Source: Paracyclopina nana
Lineage: Eukaryota > Arthropoda > Copepoda > Cyclopoida > Cyclopettidae
DNA: 64,000 nucleotides
Reading direction: 5' to 3'
NCBI GenBank assembly: GCA_019096065.1
Contig: JAGUCH010000001.1
Span: 11,532,001 to 11,596,000, forward strand
The translations under genes were made by a program, and so were the position numbers. This document shows, one piece after another, positions 59,601 through 64,000 of the stretch. How positions within the stretch are numbered: the first letter of the stretch is position 1; each line of letters opens with the position of its first letter. The notes below the pieces were generated by a model that worked only from the letters and a program-made list of their open reading frames with translations, did not search any database and was not told the DNA's origin.

Positions 59601-60019
59601 CAGTCCGCTTCCTGGAATTGGTTAACTTCATTTCTCCCTGCAGGCGTAAATTGCCTAGGTAATTGTGAGCCACAAGGGGTTGTGACAATTATTGGTCAGT
59701 CACTTTCTGACAAGATGATTAGGAATTTTCTACAATTACACTTCGACCACTTTTCAAATAATACCAATTTACGGGACATTCGGGCATTTTCTCAGGACTT
59801 TTGCCCACTTTCCACTAAACAGCATGAATTTGTAGTGCCTTTTCAGCTTACCTTCAGATTGGCCAGAATTTGTGGACATTGTTCTTCCGGTACATCTTTG
59901 CTGATCTTGATGACAATCCCAGTGTATCCACCGTCAGCCTCGATTCGTATCTGGGAACTCTGAACTGTCAGCTGCAGAGTGGACAGCAGGAGTAAAAAAG
60001 CCGTCAAAAACGCCTTCAT
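53639..60019 (-). CDS. CLCA family protein (calcium-activated chloride channel regulator), four exons
   Basis: The exons are 60019-59852, 57649-56027, 55710-55407 and 55053-53639. All junctions are in phase with GT-AG introns of 2,202, 316 and 353 bp, giving about 1,169 residues. Exon 1 encodes a signal peptide (MKAFLTAFLLLLSTLQ) and GGYTGIVIKIS. Exon 2 carries the N-terminal CLCA domain and the VWA domain (from about 320); exon 3 the beta-sandwich region with SPVIGAKVMA. Exon 4 holds SGDGIYSRY, a fibronectin III-like segment (about 825-938) with AEWTAPGGDHDVG, one membrane helix (about 963-989) and a 180-residue tail rich in Gln, Ser and Pro ending PPPVMPKPRNITQV. CLCA proteins are secreted or surface proteins that modulate calcium-activated chloride channels. 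Oddities: the HEWAH-type metalloprotease motif is KEWSK (164-168), and the first MIDAS residue is Glu (E322-T-S-S-S). The frame is intact, so the gene is probably expressed but without self-cleaving activity. Confidence 0.93.
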
Positions 60020-62579
60020 CTTCTTCAGTGTTTCCAGCTATTCATAATTCTGGTACATTCAAGCTGCAATTGAGAAGAACAGGTGAAAAAGGAGGATTTG
60101 ACCTTTAGACGTGAATAGAGAGATTTTTATCCGCGTTTGGCTTTTGATTCAAGTTTTCTCTCGCAATCTGAATTTTGGTTTTGCCTATGCGCTATATGGT
60201 TAGCCTTAGGTAAAGAAATGTTGAAGGCCACGACGAATTTTCAGTGATTTATGCCGAATGTGTGTACCATCTCGCGTTTAGTAGTAGTGTGGTAGTACAC
60301 AAAAGTGAAACCAGTGTCTATATAGAACTATAAGGGGTTCAAAAGGTCTCTTCTTCATTTCTTTTTGAGGTTTTGCTTCAAAAAGGTGAAGGCCACATAA
60401 AAAACACACGAAAGTACCATGGCTGCTGCCACATTCTTTTTTTTCAATCAGTTTTGCATAAGGTAGAAAATTCCTTCAGAGGAGAGATGAAAATGACCCC
60501 AGGCCCTATCGAAAATCATATATGCACAGTGGGAAACTATGCACCAAAAAAAAGTGGCCGTAAAGTGGTAGTGAAAAGTGTGTGTAAATGATCATTTCTT
60601 GTGGCGCAATTTGAATCAAATGGATCGGTTTTAAGGGGCAATCTCCTCCGACAGTATAAAACTTGATTGCATTCCATTTTGCGTGCATATATACAGTCAA
60701 AGTGATTTGGCCGCAAGGCGGAACTCTTAGGAAACAACATCAACTTTTCATGTCATTAAGCCCAATTTTGCCACCTTTATCAGGCACCATCGCAAGGCTG
60801 CTCAAGTGATCTCGACGCAAATCAACATTTAAGCAATAATAAAGGCAATTGGAATTGGAGAAAAATAAATGCGATTTCGGTGCCAGAAAAACGAAAAATC
60901 GTAAAAAAGCCTTGAAAAGAAATATGGGCTGGTGAAAACATCCGCTTTTTGTGGAACGAAACGTTTCAGAAACGTTTGTTGTCATTTCGGTAACCCAATA
61001 GCCCATAAATAGCAGTGGTCTAGGAGGATTCTCACCTCGGAAAACGAGTGGCTATATCCTAATTTATGTGCCGTGAAAAATATGTGAAAACTCGATGGGG
61101 CGAATCGAGATTTTCTTCTTGGTCTCCTCTCATTACATGTAAGCTTGGCATGCTTCAGTAGCCTGCATTGGAAAAAAGCTTATTTCATGTAAATTAGGGG
61201 ACCTGTAGACTCCTCCGACAAAAAACATCAAATTTATGCGCGCAAATGAACATGAAAAAGCCAACTTTTGTTAAGATAATCATATGCTACCCAGCATGAA
61301 GTATGCCAATGATTTCTGCTTTGCTGGAAAAATAACGAGCTTGGAATGCATGTTTACTTTTTCTGAGCTGGCTTTTCAGCATTTTAAGGCGTCCTTCTTG
61401 CATAGCAGTTATTGGATAGATTTCGCGAATAATCCAAGTATGACAGGAGAATAATGTCCACATAGTGAAAAATGGGATCAATTTGCTTTTGCAAGGTTCA
61501 GTTCACCTTCCTGTTAGGCTTGAAGAAAGCCATAAATAATGTAATTTCAACCCATCATCGCTTTCTGTAGCCTCTAATTACGTCTCTCTACGACGAACTT
61601 AAAAGCATTTTTGCTGACTGAAACATTACTAACAAAAGAGATATAGTAGTGGAATTTAGACAAAAGGCCATATCAGAAAAAAACGTAAATTCCAAACTCT
61701 TTGAAGCCTAGGCTCTGCATTTTGAATCATTGATTTCCTGATTATTCAGCACATTATCTTAAATGGGCCCAACCTCGCTGCTGCTATCCTAATCTATTTT
61801 CACGCTACTTGATATGGAGGTCAATACCGTCAATTTGCCTTCTTATGCACTGTGCTGCTTGATTGACAGACTCCATTTTCAGCAAGTTTCATCACTTTGC
61901 ATTCACCCAAAAGGAAAATTCGGGATTAGCCACCGATTTCTAATACCAACAAGGCCATAAAATTAGCATGAAAGCCACATCGTCGGTCCTAAGGTTTCTC
62001 ACATTTTTGGCTTCTTAACACCTCCAAGTGATTCACATCAAAAAATGAAGTAGCTTTTGAAAGTGCAGCATTTTTTATTAGCACACCCTATTCTTTCAAT
62101 TGAGAGGGTTTGAGATGAGGCTATTGAAAATTTGAAATGGCTTCTTTATTGGCTAATGGCAATTGGAGCTGAAAACGACATGATAAAAACAAACAACCAT
62201 CCCTGATAGTGAACGCGAGCAAATCTCGAAAAAAGGTGGTAAAACTAGTTTTTCCATGTATTCACTGTGGGTTTTTTCAAAAAGATTAGACCCAGATAGC
62301 GTTCTGTTGTCAAAAGTTGTTCATCTTCGCATCAGTCAAAAGACAACCGACAAGAGTGTGTCAAAATGGCTTTTTTTCCTTTCAGAGAACATTTCACACT
62401 TCAAACCACATCATTAACAAGTTTTGCCTCATTTCACAAATCGGTTTTAAAGAGTCGCGGCTCTCGTGCTCAAGCCAATTTCCTCGTTTTTAACGCTCTA
62501 ACCATTTTTCTACCATACTTTTTTCAATTCCCTTTTTTAATGCCAACATCTCAAAGTCAATGCGGATGGACGATCTTAC
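60020..62579. other. CLCA upstream region; no supported gene
   Basis: The promoter of the CLCA gene should lie just right of 60019. No clear TATA box or initiator was assigned. The remainder is AT-rich and featureless. Confidence 0.45.
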
Positions 62580-62810
62580 CTTGTTGGTACATGTGCAGCT
62601 CGGAAAACTGTCTTGGTAAGGAAAAACTTCACTTCACTGAGCTGACGAAACTGGCAATCGACCTCTCGCGTCGACCGTAGCTGGAGCACTGACGGGATCT
62701 CAGCTACGATCGGCGCGCCCCTCGCCCAAACGCCGTGTGTACATTTCGTGGCCATCGGCGGGTATCGCACATCTCGCAGAGAAACGTGCGAGCGCGTCAG
62801 CTCTTCTTCA
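62580..62810 (-). CDS. Candidate internal exon of an unknown protein
   Basis: On the minus strand, after an acceptor ATATGTAG and ending at a strong donor (AAG|GTAAGATCG), 76 codons read SEEELTRSHVSLRDVRYPP and continue to KCTHGVWARGAPIVAEIPS and QLSEVKFFLTKTVFRA. The stretch is GC-rich against an AT-rich background, and third positions in this frame favour G/C, which supports coding. It lies 2.6 kb upstream of the CLCA start on the same strand but does not match CLCA. No family is recognised. There are Cys residues but no zinc-finger spacing. Confidence 0.35.
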
Positions 62811-64000
62811 CTACATATGCTCAGGTAAATAATAATAGCCATGATGGACAAAACTCGCTCAAAGAGGCACACATGAATTATGCATGCCGAAAAATTGTTT
62901 TGGCCTGCTTTGCTCGACTCAAACTTGACAGAGGGAACGAGCTCGCTCGCAAGCTGAGATGGGAAATCCAGCAACATATGTATCTGTGGATGTAGATTTT
63001 AAAGCAGGGTAAAAGTAGAGCACTGAGATTTGATGAGAGTATCTCGTTCTTAACAACAGCTGAACTTTTTTGTGACAAAATTTACTAAGGCACAGCTCAA
63101 ACTACAGCTCCGATCGGAACGAAAATTTGAGGTGTTCATGGTTTCTCGATACAGTTACCAAATTGCGAATAAAAAATTGCACAACATAACATAAAAAACG
63201 GTGTAACAAAAATGGGCAGTTGTCGTGCTACCGTAGGCCGGCCGGCCACCTTTAGGCTGTTTTTGTGAACTGAGTTTTGAGAACGTTTTACTCATCAAAA
63301 TACAAGGCTCTAGGTAAAAGTATGCGCGCGGGGAAGATTGCAGGGCAGACAAGTTTATGAACATGGTTATGCGCATAATGGATGATGATGGTATTTATAA
63401 GTCACAAAGCTAGTCATGATTCCCAGGTCATGATGATGTGCTGACGTCGTCGTTTCTTTATGGCGGCGGTGGGACACTGCCCGCCACGTGCACCAGGCAA
63501 ATGTTGCCATTTCGCAGTTTTATGCTGTCAGCTTTTAGATGTAAATTCTGACCCACTTGAGTAGCGCACTACTGTTAGCTGTGCCAACGCTATTTTAATG
63601 CGAAGCTATGAGAGTTATTCAAAAAATGCATGTGTATATGGATTTTAAAAGTATTTAGGAATTTAGGGTTCTGGAACTGTTTGGCATGAGATGGAAAAAA
63701 TCTAATCTTTGTGAAGAGCCAACAAAGAAGTTGTTTCGGTTTAAAAAAGGTTTTGCATCTCTGCAGGTGCGAAATTTTGTGGGGTGCTTGGTGTAGTCTT
63801 ACTTTGTCAGTTGGGGGGCGAGAAAAACGTTATGGTTGCTTCATCAGGGTCAAAGAATTCCTTAGCTAAAGTTCATGCTCTCAAGTCACAGTTAATTATG
63901 TGGAAAAAAGTGTTCATTTTCAGCTGGGAAAATACCCCCAAAAGCATTTTTCCGAGTGGTCTGTTTGAAAAACAAAGCCTGATCAATAAACAACAGGTTC
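62811..64000. other. No supported gene
   Basis: AT-rich right edge with a short GC-rich patch near 63230-63250 and 63465-63500. Nothing recognised. Confidence 0.5.

Overview
The window is a gene-poor, AT-rich, intron-containing animal nuclear segment, most probably from an arthropod. Evidence: GT-AG introns, several only 50-60 bp long; a dpr-type two-Ig neuronal receptor gene, a family best known from arthropods; an intact CLCA (calcium-activated chloride channel regulator) gene and a decayed paralog; a GT31 glycosyltransferase; a nuclear tRNA-Phe; and many short palindromic DNA transposons. The species cannot be fixed from the sequence. A non-dipteran arthropod (crustacean or chelicerate) is an inference.

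Layout. 0.8-2.6 kb: four minus-strand exons of a dpr-like gene cut by the left edge, with one GC-AG intron. 2.6-22.4 kb: no convincing gene. This stretch is seeded with at least six families of near-perfect inverted-repeat MITEs, many with exact 3-bp target duplications. 22.5-25.0 kb: a plus-strand single-pass membrane protein gene with two candidate terminal exons, convergent with a three-exon minus-strand GT31 gene encoding about 336 residues. 25.4-26.8 kb: a sharply bounded GC- and CpG-rich island upstream of the GT31 gene, with a possible plus-strand membrane-protein exon. 29.7-30.8 kb: a 1,101-bp Mutator-like element whose inverted termini are decamer arrays, flanked by a 9-bp duplication.

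33.8-35.6 kb: a plus-strand CLCA relic with stops, frameshifts, a deletion and a MITE insertion, but recognisable splice sites. 35.98 kb: tRNA-Phe(GAA). 36-53 kb: mostly featureless, with weak candidate exons (a signal-peptide exon at 39.4 kb, a membrane exon at 47.0 kb, an MSS4/RABIF-like first exon at 48.5-48.7 kb). 53.6-60.0 kb: an intact four-exon minus-strand CLCA gene (about 1,169 aa) in which both zinc-ligand histidines of the usual HExxH motif are lysine. 62.6-62.8 kb: a GC-rich candidate exon.

The genes do not form a pathway. The links between them are duplication and inversion (the two CLCA loci), convergent overlap (membrane gene and GT31) and mobile-element insertion. All calls come from reading the sequence; no database search was possible.
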